A stretch of 64,000 nt of DNA from Caloramator quimbayensis (GTDB taxonomy: Bacteria; Bacillota; Clostridia; Clostridiales; Caloramatoraceae). Under the pieces are notes generated by a model. That model ran no database searches, was not told the DNA's origin, and worked only from the letters and a program-made list of their open reading frames with translations. The DNA lies in assembly GCF_900167605.1 (NCBI RefSeq), contig NZ_FUYH01000002.1, positions 129,189-193,188 on the forward strand, in the 5' to 3' direction. Within the stretch, counting starts at the first letter, position 1, and each line of letters starts with the position of its first letter. Shown piece by piece: positions 16,222-25,591 of this stretch. The position numbers and the translations under genes were made by a program.

Positions 16222-16313
16222 ACACGGGGGAGCTGGGTAGGCCGGCTGAGAGTAAGAACCATAATTCTTTGACCCTATGAACCTGAACTGGATAATTCCA
16301 GCGTAGGAAGATG
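16222..16313 (+). promoter_or_regulatory. TPP riboswitch (THI element)
   Basis: The element contains the conserved GGCTGAGAG (16244-16252), the ACCCTATGAACCTGA-like segment (GACCCTATGAACCTGAACTG) and the closing TAATTCCAGCGTAGGAAG. It precedes a terminator and thiD, so thiamine pyrophosphate should shut off the operon. Confidence 0.95.
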
Positions 16314-16331
16314 TTTGTAAATTTTTGATTT

Positions 16332-16362
16332 AAACACAAATCCTATGGGTTTGTGTTTTTTT
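16332..16362 (+). terminator. TPP-controlled terminator
   Basis: AAACACAAATCC and GGGTTTGTGTTT form a 12-bp stem with loop TAT, followed by a T-run. It lies between the riboswitch and the thiD ribosome-binding site (GAAGGAGGG). Confidence 0.9.
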
Positions 16363-16384
16363 TGTATTAAGAAGGAGGGAAAAT

Positions 16385-17209
16385 ATGAAAAAGGCATTAA
16401 CAATTGCAGGATCAGACAGCTGCGGCGGTGCAGGAATACAGGCAGATTTAAAAACATTCAGTGCAAACGGAGTATATGGAATGAGCGTGATTACAGCAGT
16501 AACAGCACAAAATACACAGGGCGTTTTTGCAGTACAGGATATTGATGAGAAAATTATTAAAGCCCAGATTGATGCAGTTTTTACTGATATTAAGGTTGAT
16601 GCGGTTAAAATAGGCATGGTTTCAAGAATTTCAACAATTGAAGCAATTAGTGAAAAGATAAGGCAGTATAATCCTGAGAATCTTGTTTTAGACCCGGTTA
16701 TGATTTCAAAAAGCGGATATTCTCTGTTAAAACCTGAGTCAAAAACTGCACTTATAAACAGGCTTATTCCCCTATCATCAATTATTACTCCAAATATTCC
16801 TGAGGCTGAAGAAATACTTAATGAAGTAAATAATGAAAATATAAAAATTGAGACAGTAAGTGAAATGGAAGAAGCTGCGAAAGAAATATATAAACTTGGA
16901 TGTAAAAGTGTTCTTTTAAAGGGAGGACATATTAAAGGAGAAGCGGTTGATGTTTTATTTGATGGAGAAAATATTTTTCATTACAGCACCGAGAGAATTA
17001 ATACAAAAAATACACATGGAACAGGCTGCACATTATCATCTGCAATAACGGCTAATTTAGCCCTCGGATTTGAAATTAAAGATGCTGTAAAAAGAGCAAA
17101 GGAATACATAACAACAGCTATAAAGCATTCCCTTGATATAGGGCATGGAGTTGGACCAACTAATCATTTTTATATGCTATATAAGGCTGGAGGGATTTTA
17201 AATGACTAA
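16385..17209 (+). CDS. thiD: Hydroxymethylpyrimidine (phosphate) kinase
   Basis: This ribokinase-fold enzyme of 274 residues phosphorylates HMP and HMP-P for thiamine synthesis. The opening IAGSDSCGGAGIQADLKTF is diagnostic and binds the pyrimidine; the anion hole and catalytic aspartate region is THGTGCTLSSAI near residue 210. GGAGGG precedes the ATG. It is first in a riboswitch-controlled salvage operon without thiC, so HMP is presumably imported through CytX. Confidence 0.95.
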   Translation: MKKALTIAGSDSCGGAGIQADLKTFSANGVYGMSVITAVTAQNTQGVFAVQDIDEKIIKAQIDAVFTDIKVDAVKIGMVSRISTIEAISEKIRQYNPENLVLDPVMISKSGYSLLKPESKTALINRLIPLSSIITPNIPEAEEILNEVNNENIKIETVSEMEEAAKEIYKLGCKSVLLKGGHIKGEAVDVLFDGENIFHYSTERINTKNTHGTGCTLSSAITANLALGFEIKDAVKRAKEYITTAIKHSLDIGHGVGPTNHFYMLYKAGGILND

Positions 17210-18437
17210 AGATAACGAAAAGCTTGGTTTTTGGACGTTTTTACTTTTATGGTTTGGAGCGGCAGTTTCAATTGCAGAAATATTAACTGGAGGTTTGATT
17301 GCACCTCTTGGTTTTAAAACCGGTGTTATTGTAATTTTAGCTGGGCATTTGATTGGAACTTTAGTGCTTGTTTTGGGAGGAATAATTGGAACAAGAGAAA
17401 AGGTTCCAGCAATAACTTCAACAAATATATCCTTTGGGAAATACGGAGTATATTTATTCTCGATTTTAAACGTACTTCAGCTCATAGGCTGGACAGCGGT
17501 TATGATAAAATCTGCAGCAGATTCAATAAACCTTATAGCAAAGAGTTTATGGAGCTTTGACAATGTTTTATTCAGCATTGTTTTAGTTGGAGTACTTGTT
17601 GCACTTTGGATTTGGTATGGGAAGGATGGTATGAAAAAGCTGAATAGTATTGCTGTATTTTTGCTCTTTGCACTGACGATTGTTTTAGGTACTGTAATAT
17701 TTAAAGATAAAACTTTGTTTGATAGAGCAGGAAGCGGCAGCATATCTGTCGGCGGGGCTCTTGAACTTAATGTAATTATGCCTCTTTCTTGGCTTCCTCT
17801 TATTGCAGACTATACAAGATTTGCAAAGAGTGAAAAAGAAGGAGCTTTAGGAAGCTTTTTAGGATACTTTTTAGGAAGTTCATGGATGTATATTATTGGA
17901 CTTGGTGCAGCTATAGTATCAAACAACCCAGATCCTTCAGCTATGATGCTTGCTGCAAATCTTGGAATAACTGCACTTGGCATAGTAGTGCTTTCAACAG
18001 TTACAACTACTTTTTTAGATGTTTACTCAGCAGGGGTTTCCTTTTTAAACATAATGCCAAAACAAAGTGAAAAAAATATAGGAATATTAATGACGGTAAT
18101 TGGAACTGTAATCGCTGCAGTTTTTCCAATTGCAAACTATGAAAGCTTTTTATATGCAATAGGTTCAGTGTTTGCACCTTTGTTTGCAATTCTTATAACT
18201 GACTATTTTATTATAAAGAAAAACAATAAAAATAAGAGTGATGTTCTTATTAACTTAGGAGCATTTATAGTATGGGCAATAGGTGTTGCTTTATATTACA
18301 GCTTCATTAAACTTGATTTATTATTTGGAGCAACAGTTCCAGCAATGATAACTACAAGCATTATTTATACAATTACCTGGAGGTGGATTAACAAATGGAA
18401 ACTTGTAAAAAAATCGGAGAATTATTATGCAGCTTAA
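17202..18437 (+). CDS. cytX: HMP/thiamine-precursor permease CytX
   Basis: This NCS1-family transporter of 411 residues has about 12 membrane segments. The N-terminal LWFGAAVSIAEILTGG and the polar PLSWLPLIADYTRFAK in mid-protein are family marks. CytX proteins import hydroxymethylpyrimidine and usually sit in TPP-regulated operons, as here. It overlaps thiD by 8 bp and thiM by 43 bp. Confidence 0.9.
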   Translation: MTKDNEKLGFWTFLLLWFGAAVSIAEILTGGLIAPLGFKTGVIVILAGHLIGTLVLVLGGIIGTREKVPAITSTNISFGKYGVYLFSILNVLQLIGWTAVMIKSAADSINLIAKSLWSFDNVLFSIVLVGVLVALWIWYGKDGMKKLNSIAVFLLFALTIVLGTVIFKDKTLFDRAGSGSISVGGALELNVIMPLSWLPLIADYTRFAKSEKEGALGSFLGYFLGSSWMYIIGLGAAIVSNNPDPSAMMLAANLGITALGIVVLSTVTTTFLDVYSAGVSFLNIMPKQSEKNIGILMTVIGTVIAAVFPIANYESFLYAIGSVFAPLFAILITDYFIIKKNNKNKSDVLINLGAFIVWAIGVALYYSFIKLDLLFGATVPAMITTSIIYTITWRWINKWKLVKKSENYYAA

Positions 18438-19231
18438 GAGAAAAAAATCCTCTAATACATAATATAACGAATTATGTAACTGTAAATGACTGCGCAAATA
18501 TTACCCTTGCAATCGGAGCATCGCCGGTTATGGCAGATGATATAAATGAAGTCAAAGATATGGTATCCCTTGCATCCTCTCTTATATTAAATATTGGAAC
18601 ATTAAATAAAAGAACTGTTGAATCTATGATTGAAGCCGGTAAAAGGGCAAATGAACTTAATATCCCAATTATACTTGATCCTGTTGGTGCAGGAGCTACA
18701 AAATACAGAACAGAAAATGCTAATAGAATAATTGATGAAATTAAACTATCTGTTGTAAGGGGAAATATTTCAGAGATTAAAACCCTATACGGATTAGAGA
18801 CACAGACAAAAGGCGTTGATGCCTCAGAGCCGATTTCATCAAGTAGGGATGAACTTACTGAAATAAAAGAAATTGCAAGAAATTTTGCAAAGAAATTCAA
18901 TACCATATGTGCAATAACTGGGGCAACAGATATAATAACAGACGGGAAAACTATTTATTCCGTTACAAATGGTCATAAAATAATGTCTAAAATAACAGGA
19001 ACAGGCTGTATGTGCACTTCTCTTATCGGTTCATACCTTGGAGCAGCAGATAATTATCTTTTAGCTGCTTTATCCGGTATTGTGTCTATGGGCATCGCTG
19101 GTGAAAAGGCCTTTGAAAAAATGAATAAAAATGATGAAGGAACAGGTAGCTTTAAAACATATTTAATAGATTCAATTTATAAATTATCAAAGGAAGAAAT
19201 AATACAAAGAGGGAAAGTTTATGAAGAATAA
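18395..19231 (+). CDS. thiM: Hydroxyethylthiazole kinase
   Basis: The 278-residue thiazole kinase salvages THZ for thiamine. It has the N-terminal PLIHNITNYVT and NDCAN, the mid-protein LDPVGAGAT and the catalytic GTGCMCTS near residue 205. The ATG at 18395 has GGAGGTGG 8 bases upstream, inside the end of cytX, giving an unusually long 43-bp overlap in a different frame. No alternative in-frame start near the cytX stop has a better site. Confidence 0.94.
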   Translation: METCKKIGELLCSLREKNPLIHNITNYVTVNDCANITLAIGASPVMADDINEVKDMVSLASSLILNIGTLNKRTVESMIEAGKRANELNIPIILDPVGAGATKYRTENANRIIDEIKLSVVRGNISEIKTLYGLETQTKGVDASEPISSSRDELTEIKEIARNFAKKFNTICAITGATDIITDGKTIYSVTNGHKIMSKITGTGCMCTSLIGSYLGAADNYLLAALSGIVSMGIAGEKAFEKMNKNDEGTGSFKTYLIDSIYKLSKEEIIQRGKVYEE

Positions 19232-19856
19232 TGTTAATTATAAGCTTTATCTTGTTACTGATAGAAATATATTAAAAAATAATGATTTTTCAAAGGCTGT
19301 TGAGCAGGCTATATTAGGAGGAGTAACTTTAGTCCAGCTTCGGGAAAAGGATATATCAACCCGAGAATTTTATAATATAGCTTTAAATATTAAAAAAATT
19401 ACTGATAAATATGACATACCTTTAATTATAAATGACAGGCTTGATATAGCTCTTTCAATAGATGCTGCAGGGCTTCACGTTGGGCAAAAAGACATGCCTG
19501 CAGATATTGCAAGAAAACTTATTGGAAAAGATAAAATACTTGGAGTTTCTGTTTGCAGTGTTGATGAAGCAAGAAAAGCAGAGAAAGATGGAGCAGATTA
19601 TATTGGCGTTGGGGCTGTTTTCCCAACAAGCACCAAAAAAGATGCAGACGCAGTTTCGATTGAGCGTTTAAAAGAAATTAAAGAAAGCGTGTCTATTCCT
19701 GTTGTTGCAATTGGGGGAATAAATGAAAACAATGCAGTGCTTTTAAAAGCCGCAAAAATAGATGGAATTGCGGTAGTTTCATGTATTTTAGGCAAAGATA
19801 ATATTAAACAGGCAGCTAAGATTATGTCAGAGCGCGCAGATAATATTATATATTAA
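19221..19856 (+). CDS. thiE: Thiamine-phosphate synthase
   Basis: This TIM-barrel enzyme of 211 residues joins HMP-PP and THZ-P to thiamine phosphate. It has YLVTDR at the N-terminus, VQLREKDI for substrate binding, NDRLDIAL, GLHVGQKDM and the phosphate-binding VAIGGINENN. It overlaps thiM by 11 bp and ends the operon; a terminator follows after 4 bp. Confidence 0.95.
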   Translation: MKNNVNYKLYLVTDRNILKNNDFSKAVEQAILGGVTLVQLREKDISTREFYNIALNIKKITDKYDIPLIINDRLDIALSIDAAGLHVGQKDMPADIARKLIGKDKILGVSVCSVDEARKAEKDGADYIGVGAVFPTSTKKDADAVSIERLKEIKESVSIPVVAIGGINENNAVLLKAAKIDGIAVVSCILGKDNIKQAAKIMSERADNIIY

Positions 19857-19860
19857 CCCA

Positions 19861-19893
19861 AAATAGCCCTTGGAAAATCAAGGGCTATTTTTT
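19861..19893 (+). terminator. thi operon terminator
   Basis: AAATAGCCCTTG and CAAGGGCTATTT form a perfect 12-bp stem with a 6-base loop, followed by TTTAG. Confidence 0.9.
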
Positions 19894-20001
19894 AGTGGAT
19901 AAAAAAACTAAAATAGTGTAAAATCTAATTGTGTAGAATTTTATAGAAATTACGATAATATTTATTAGCTATAGATAAATATGAGAAAAGGGGTAGACGA
20001 T

Positions 20002-21750
20002 ATGAAGTTAAATATGAGAAAAGAAAGAAGCGTCATGAAGTTTTTTGTAGATTTAAGCATTAGAAAGAAGCTTACATCTATTTTTGTATTAATATTTATT
20101 TTTCAATTGTCAATTGGAGCAATAGGAATAATAAGCACAAAAAAAATAAGCGCCTCTGCAGATTATATGTACAGCACAAATTTGGTGTCAATTAAGGATT
20201 TGCATGAGATTCAGGGAGGCATGAATGAAATAAGAGCGGATGTCTTAAAGCTTATATATGAAAAAGATAACAGTAAAATAAATGATTTGTCAAAAAGTAT
20301 AGATGATTCTATTTCAAAAATATATAATGCAATCCAGCACTACGATACTATGAAGAGAACGCAGGAAGAAGAAAAATTATATGAGGAATTTAAAAACGAT
20401 TTTACAAAATATACAGATAAGGTAAACAGGGTTACGACTTTTGCTAAGAACAATGATTTTAACAATGCGGTCTTAGCCTATAATACAGAACTTAAACCCG
20501 TAACCGATTCAATTTTGGGAAAGATACATAGATGTATAGAAATAAACGATGAAGTAGCTAAAAATGATAATGCTAACAATATAAAATTATTTAAAACAAT
20601 TACATATATAATAGCAATAACATCATTAATAGCCTTTATTATAGTGCTTCTTTTGGCGTACATAGTAAGTAAAAACATCATCTCTCCTCTTGAAGAAATT
20701 AAAGGCTTTGCACAAAGGATTTCAAACTACGATTTTTCTCAGATTATTAATATAAAGAGAAAGGATGAGTTTGGGCAGACTGCACAGTCTTTAAATACAG
20801 CTCAGGAAAACATTAGAGGCTTTATAAAAATGATAATGGACAGCTCAAATCAGATAAAAATTTCATCAAAGGATTTATCCTCAGCTATTGAAGATTTAAC
20901 AATAAAATCAATTACAATAGATGAGGCAGTAAACAGCATAGCAGGAACTATGCAGGAGTCAACGGCAGCGACACAGGAGATAAACGCTTCAATTGAAGAG
21001 GTAGATGCGAGCATAAATGAGCTTTCAAAAAGAGCTTTAGAGGGAAGCAATAACGCAAATGAGTTTAAAGAAAGGGCTTTTGAAGTTCAAAAAAGCAGCG
21101 AAAGAGCAATTGAGGATAACGAAAAAATATTTGAAGAAAAGAAAAAACATATGGAGAGAGTAATAGAGAAAGGTAAAGTAGTTGATAATATAAAGGTTAT
21201 GGCAGATACAATAGGCAGCATATCAGAACAGACAAACCTTCTTGCCCTTAATGCTGCAATTGAAGCTGCGAGAGCTGGAGAGATGGGAAGAGGCTTTGCA
21301 GTTGTTGCCGACGAGGTTAGAAAGCTTGCAGAGCAGTCGTCGGAAGCTGTTAAAAACATTCAGGAGACGATTGTAAATGTTCAAAAAGCCTTTAAAGAAA
21401 GCATTGAAGCCAACAGCGATATTCTAAATTTTATAAACAGCGATGTAAGGCAGCAATTTAAAGCCTATGGGCAAACAGGAAAGCAGTACTTTGAGGATTC
21501 TGAATTTGTAAGCAGAATGTCACAGGAAATCGCTGCTATGTCCGAGGAGCTTACAGCAACAGTTGGACAGGTTTCCGATGCTGCTGTTAGTATGGCTGCA
21601 AATTCTCAAAAGACAGGAGAACAGGCTCAGATGATTATGGAGAGCGTTAATGAAACAACAAAGGCAATAGAAAAGGTTGCAGTATCAATTCACAGCCAGA
21701 ATGAGGCTGCTGAAAAGCTAAATGAAATGATACAAAGATTTAAAATTTGA
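20002..21750 (+). CDS. Methyl-accepting chemotaxis protein
   Basis: This transmembrane chemoreceptor has about 582 residues. TM1 is near residue 20-40, followed by a helical ligand domain of about 140 residues (four-helix-bundle type), TM2 near residue 195 ([19 protein letters not shown]), a HAMP domain and a cytoplasmic coiled coil. The signalling tip is [20 protein letters not shown] with [15 protein letters not shown]. The start is ATG 20002, with AAGGGG 8 bases upstream; the ATG at 19981 has no ribosome site. The ligand is unknown. No che genes are nearby, and a weak CGATAA near 19952 is not enough to call a sigma-D promoter. Confidence 0.92.
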   Translation: MKLNMRKERSVMKFFVDLSIRKKLTSIFVLIFIFQLSIGAIGIISTKKISASADYMYSTNLVSIKDLHEIQGGMNEIRADVLKLIYEKDNSKINDLSKSIDDSISKIYNAIQHYDTMKRTQEEEKLYEEFKNDFTKYTDKVNRVTTFAKNNDFNNAVLAYNTELKPVTDSILGKIHRCIEINDEVAKNDNANNIKLFKTITYIIAITSLIAFIIVLLLAYIVSKNIISPLEEIKGFAQRISNYDFSQIINIKRKDEFGQTAQSLNTAQENIRGFIKMIMDSSNQIKISSKDLSSAIEDLTIKSITIDEAVNSIAGTMQESTAATQEINASIEEVDASINELSKRALEGSNNANEFKERAFEVQKSSERAIEDNEKIFEEKKKHMERVIEKGKVVDNIKVMADTIGSISEQTNLLALNAAIEAARAGEMGRGFAVVADEVRKLAEQSSEAVKNIQETIVNVQKAFKESIEANSDILNFINSDVRQQFKAYGQTGKQYFEDSEFVSRMSQEIAAMSEELTATVGQVSDAAVSMAANSQKTGEQAQMIMESVNETTKAIEKVAVSIHSQNEAAEKLNEMIQRFKI

Positions 21751-21775
21751 TTTATTAATATGTTAGTGATATAAT
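21747..21775 (+). promoter_or_regulatory. Promoter of the rib operon
   Basis: TTGATT (21747-21752), a 17-bp spacer and TATAAT (21770-21775). The -35 overlaps the stop codon of the chemoreceptor gene. Confidence 0.75.
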
Positions 21776-21794
21776 ATCTACAAAATTATATATT

Positions 21795-21909
21795 TATCCT
21801 TCAGGGCAGGGTGAAATTCCCGACCGGCGGTACAGCCCGCGAGCGGCATAATGCTGCAGATTCTGGTGAAATTCCAGAGCCGACAGTAAAGTCTGGATGG
21901 AAGAAGGAG
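21795..21909 (+). promoter_or_regulatory. FMN riboswitch (RFN element)
   Basis: The conserved blocks TCAGGGCAGGGTGAAATTCC, GACCGGCGGTACAGCCCGCG, TGGTGAAATTCCAGAGCCGA and AGTCTGGATGGAAGAAGG are all present in order. It controls ribD-ribE-ribBA-ribH. Confidence 0.97.
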
Positions 21910-21936
21910 GTGCATGTTAATGTATAGATTTTTTGT

Positions 21937-21967
21937 GCTCTGAGGATAATATCTTCAGAGCTTTTTT
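21937..21967 (+). terminator. FMN-controlled terminator
   Basis: GCTCTGAGGAT pairs with ATCTTCAGAGC around a 3-base loop, followed by TTTTTTATT, just before the ribD ribosome-binding site. Confidence 0.85.
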
Positions 21968-21982
21968 ATTTGAGGTGATTTA

Positions 21983-23074
21983 ATGGACGAGTTTTATATG
22001 AAAAGAGCCTTAGAGCTTGCAAAATTAGGTGAGGGCTATACAAACCCTAATCCGCTTGTAGGTGCTGTTATTGTTAAAGATGGAAAGATAATTGGGGAAG
22101 GATATCATGAGCGCTACGGAGGGCCCCACGCTGAGATAAACGCCTTTAAAAATGCAAAGGATGATGTTAAAGGCTCAACCCTTTATGTTACATTAGAGCC
22201 CTGCAGCCACTATGGAAAAACTCCTCCCTGCGCAGATGCAATAATTGAGAAGAAAATTAAAAGGGTTGTTGCTGCTATGAAGGATCCTAACCCTCTTGTT
22301 GCAGGAAAGGGACTTGAAAAGCTTATAAAAAGCGGAATAGAAGTAAGACTTGGGGTTCTTGAAGATGAGGCAAAAAAACTTAATGAGATATTTATAAAGT
22401 ATATTACAACAAAGACTCCCTTTGTAATATTAAAAAGTGCAATGACTCTCGATGGAAAGATAGCATCCTTTAGCGGGGACTCTAAATGGATTACAAATGA
22501 AAAATCGAGGGATTATGTACATAGTGTAAGACAAAGGGTAAGCGCAATAATGGCTGGTATTGGGACTGTAATTAATGATAATCCCCATCTTACAGCAAGA
22601 AAAGAAGGAAATGTTATTAAGGATTTAACGAGGATAATAGTAGATACAAACCTTAAAATACCTTTAAATTCTAATGTTCTTGATACTAAAGTTTCCAAAA
22701 CAATAATAGCCTGCAGCGAATATGCAGATAATAATAAAATAGAAAAACTAAAGAACCTCGGAGTTTATATAATTAAAACCCCCCTTAAGGATAACAGAGT
22801 AGACATTAAGTATCTTATAAAATCCCTCGGGGAACTTAATATAGACAGCGTTCTTTTAGAGGGAGGAGGAATTTTGAATTTTTCCGCTCTAAAGGAAGGA
22901 ATAGTTGATAAGGTTATGATATTTATTGCCCCGAAAATAATAGGAGGAGAAAGCTCTAAAACCCCTGTTGAAGGAGAGGGATTTGAGTTTATAAAGGATG
23001 CTGTAAAAATCGAAGACATAAGCATTAAAAGTTTTGATGAAGATATACTCTACGAGGGCTATATAAAGAGGTGA
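21983..23074 (+). CDS. ribD: Riboflavin biosynthesis deaminase/reductase
   Basis: The bifunctional RibD, 363 residues, deaminates and then reduces the pyrimidine intermediate. The N-terminal deaminase has the zinc ligands His49 (HAE), Cys74 and Cys83 (PCSHYGKTPPC). The C-terminal reductase starts near residue 148 (PFVILKSAMTLDGKIA) and carries VLLEGGGILN for NADPH binding. Length is typical. GAGGTGATTTA precedes the ATG. First gene of the FMN-riboswitch operon. Confidence 0.96.
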   Translation: MDEFYMKRALELAKLGEGYTNPNPLVGAVIVKDGKIIGEGYHERYGGPHAEINAFKNAKDDVKGSTLYVTLEPCSHYGKTPPCADAIIEKKIKRVVAAMKDPNPLVAGKGLEKLIKSGIEVRLGVLEDEAKKLNEIFIKYITTKTPFVILKSAMTLDGKIASFSGDSKWITNEKSRDYVHSVRQRVSAIMAGIGTVINDNPHLTARKEGNVIKDLTRIIVDTNLKIPLNSNVLDTKVSKTIIACSEYADNNKIEKLKNLGVYIIKTPLKDNRVDIKYLIKSLGELNIDSVLLEGGGILNFSALKEGIVDKVMIFIAPKIIGGESSKTPVEGEGFEFIKDAVKIEDISIKSFDEDILYEGYIKR

Positions 23075-23078
23075 TAGT

Positions 23079-23720
23079 TTGTTTACAGGAATTGTAGAGG
23101 AGATTGGTAAGATAAATAAAATAATAAAGGGAGAAAAATCAGCAAAAATAATAATAAACGCAGATAAGGTTTTAGAAGACGTGAAATTTGGGGACAGCAT
23201 AGCAGTAAATGGAGTATGCCTTACGGTTACAGATTACAGCTCAAATAATTTTACTGCAGATGTAATGACAGAGACCTTTATTAAAACAAACCTTAAAAAT
23301 TTAAAACCTAATGACAGTGTAAATCTTGAAAGGGCATTAAGGCTAAAAGACCGCCTTGGGGGGCACATAGTATCCGGCCATGTTGATGGAATCGGGACTA
23401 TAAAGAGCATTCAAAGGGATGAGATTGCAGTATGGTTTGAAATAAAAGCTCCCTTTGAAATATTAAAATATATAGTTTACAAAGGTTCAGTTACAATCGA
23501 CGGCATAAGCCTTACAGTTGCATTTGTTGATGATTTTACTTTTAAAGTTTCAATAATACCCCATACCCTTCAAAGTACAGTTCTTTTTTATAAAAAGACT
23601 GGGGATGAGGTTAATATTGAGTGCGACATACTTTCAAAATATGTTGAAAAAATGCTGAATTTTAATTCTAAAAAAGGATTAGACATGGATTTTTTAAGGG
23701 ACAATGGATTTTTGATTTAA
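23079..23720 (+). CDS. ribE: Riboflavin synthase alpha subunit
   Basis: Riboflavin synthase, 213 residues, has two lumazine-binding barrels: MFTGIVEEIG with GDSIAVNGVCLTV, then the second barrel from GGHIVSGHVDGIG with SVTIDGISLTV. It dismutates lumazine to riboflavin. It starts with TTG at 23079, supported by AGAGGTGATAG and the conserved MFTGI opening, 4 bp after ribD. Confidence 0.95.
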   Translation: MFTGIVEEIGKINKIIKGEKSAKIIINADKVLEDVKFGDSIAVNGVCLTVTDYSSNNFTADVMTETFIKTNLKNLKPNDSVNLERALRLKDRLGGHIVSGHVDGIGTIKSIQRDEIAVWFEIKAPFEILKYIVYKGSVTIDGISLTVAFVDDFTFKVSIIPHTLQSTVLFYKKTGDEVNIECDILSKYVEKMLNFNSKKGLDMDFLRDNGFLI

Positions 23721-23732
23721 AGAGGTGATTAT

Positions 23733-24950
23733 ATGTTTAATACTATTGAAGAAGCACTTTTAGATATAAAAAATGGGAAAATGGTTATAGTTGTAGATGA
23801 TGAGAACAGAGAAAACGAAGGAGACCTTTTGATGGCGGCAGAAAAGGTTACTCCTGAGAGTATAAATTTTATGGCAAAATACGGAAGAGGACTTATATGT
23901 ATGCCGATTAAAGAAGAGAGGTTAAGGGAGCTTGAGATTTTTCCAATGGTTCAGGATAACACTGATATTCATAAAACAGCCTTTACAGTATCGATTGACT
24001 CAAGGGATACTACAACAGGTATATCTGCCTATGAAAGAGCCGCCACTATAAAGAAGGTTCTTGATGAGAATTCAAAGCCTTCGGATTTTAAAAGGCCAGG
24101 GCATGTATTTCCCCTGAAGGCAAGGAAAGGAGGAGTATTAGTAAGGGCAGGGCATACAGAAGCTGCTGTTGACTTAGCCCAAATTGCAGGGCTTTATCCT
24201 GCAGGGGTTATATGCGAGATAATGAATGATGACGGTACAATGGCAAGGGTTCCTCAGCTTATTGAGTTTTCTAAAAAGCATGGTTTAAAGATTATAACTA
24301 TTGCTGACCTTATAGCCTACAGAAGAAAAACAGAGAAATTCGTAGTAAGAGAGGCTGCGGCTAATCTTCCAACTAAATACGGAGATTTTACAATAATAGG
24401 TTATGTAAACAAGCTAAATAACGAGCACCATGTTGCCCTTGTTAAGGGGAAGGTTGATGATGGGGAGCCTGTTTTAGTAAGGGTTCACTCTGAATGCCTA
24501 ACTGGAGATGTCTTTGGCTCTTTAAGGTGCGACTGCGGGGAGCAGTTTGCACTTTCTGCAAAGAAAATAAATGAAGAGGGAAGAGGAGTAATACTATATA
24601 TGAGGCAGGAGGGAAGGGGCATTGGGCTTATAAATAAGATTAAGGCCTACGAGCTTCAGGATAAGGGAATGGATACTGTTGAAGCTAATATTGCCCTTGG
24701 ATTTCCAGCGGATTTGAGGGATTATGGCATCGGTGCCCAGATATTATCAGACCTTGGAGTTAAAAAAATAAGGCTTATGACTAACAACCCTAAAAAGATT
24801 TCAGGGCTTTCAGGCTATGAGCTTGAAATAGTAGAAAGAGTTCCAATAGAAACAGGCAGAAATGAAAAAAATGAGTTTTATTTAAAAACTAAAAAAGAAA
24901 AGATGGGACATATTTTGAAAATGGAGGATGAGCAGGATGGCAACATATGA
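23733..24950 (+). CDS. ribBA: Bifunctional DHBP synthase / GTP cyclohydrolase II
   Basis: This fusion has 405 residues. Residues 1-200 are DHBP synthase ([13 protein letters not shown] acidic metal site, [12 protein letters not shown]). Residues 205-400 are GTP cyclohydrolase II with the zinc cysteines in [17 protein letters not shown] and the catalytic RQEGRGIGL. Both starting branches of riboflavin synthesis are supplied. RBS AGAGGTGATT; 12 bp after ribE. Confidence 0.96.
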   Translation: MFNTIEEALLDIKNGKMVIVVDDENRENEGDLLMAAEKVTPESINFMAKYGRGLICMPIKEERLRELEIFPMVQDNTDIHKTAFTVSIDSRDTTTGISAYERAATIKKVLDENSKPSDFKRPGHVFPLKARKGGVLVRAGHTEAAVDLAQIAGLYPAGVICEIMNDDGTMARVPQLIEFSKKHGLKIITIADLIAYRRKTEKFVVREAAANLPTKYGDFTIIGYVNKLNNEHHVALVKGKVDDGEPVLVRVHSECLTGDVFGSLRCDCGEQFALSAKKINEEGRGVILYMRQEGRGIGLINKIKAYELQDKGMDTVEANIALGFPADLRDYGIGAQILSDLGVKKIRLMTNNPKKISGLSGYELEIVERVPIETGRNEKNEFYLKTKKEKMGHILKMEDEQDGNI

Positions 24951-25398
24951 AGGAAAACTTATAGCGGCAGGACTTAAATTTGGAATAGTAGTTGGAAGGT
25001 TTAACGAGTTTATAGTATCAAAACTTTTATCAGGGGCTATGGATGGACTTTTGCGCCACGGAGCAGATGAAAAAAACATAGATATTGCCTATGTTCCAGG
25101 TGCCTTTGAAATACCCCTTACTGCAAAGAAAATTGCGCAATCTAAAAAGTACGACAGCGTAATATGCCTTGGGGCAGTAATAAGGGGAGCAACACCTCAT
25201 TTTGACTATGTTTCAAGCGAAGTTTCAAAGGGAATTGCAAATGCCTCCTTAGAGCTTGGAGTGCCCATAATATTTGGGGTTCTAACAACTGATACAATAG
25301 AGCAGGCCATAGAAAGGGCAGGAACAAAGGCAGGAAACAAGGGCTATGACGCAGCAATGGCTGCGATAGAGATGGCAAACCTTTTAAAACAGTTATAA
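24937..25398 (+). CDS. ribH: Lumazine synthase
   Basis: Lumazine synthase, 153 residues, condenses DHBP with the ribityl pyrimidine. Marks are [33 protein letters not shown] with the catalytic histidine, and [12 protein letters not shown]. The ATG at 24937 (MATYEG) is chosen because GGAGG at 24923-24927 is 9 bases upstream; the ATG at 24928 abuts it. It overlaps ribBA by 14 bp and ends the operon. Confidence 0.95.
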   Translation: MATYEGKLIAAGLKFGIVVGRFNEFIVSKLLSGAMDGLLRHGADEKNIDIAYVPGAFEIPLTAKKIAQSKKYDSVICLGAVIRGATPHFDYVSSEVSKGIANASLELGVPIIFGVLTTDTIEQAIERAGTKAGNKGYDAAMAAIEMANLLKQL

Positions 25399-25404
25399 TA
25401 ATAC

Positions 25405-25437
25405 AAAACAGGCTGTGCAGGTTCACAGCCTGTTTTT
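25405..25437 (+). terminator. rib operon terminator
   Basis: AAAACAGGCTGTG and CACAGCCTGTTTT form a 13-bp stem with a 6-base loop and a T-run. Confidence 0.9.
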
Positions 25438-25591
25438 GTCATTAGTAATTACACATGAGCTTGATGATTTTGTTTGTTTCAATAATACATTGTATCTAAA
25501 AATCCTCAGCATATTATGGTATACTTTTATGTAGAATTTATTCAATCTTAAGGCAAATAAGTTTTAAGCTCTATTAAAGGAGATGATATCC

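Noticed and set aside
19893-20001. Sigma-D (flagellar) promoter for the chemoreceptor
   Set aside because: Only a partial CGATAA is present and no TAAA element at proper distance.
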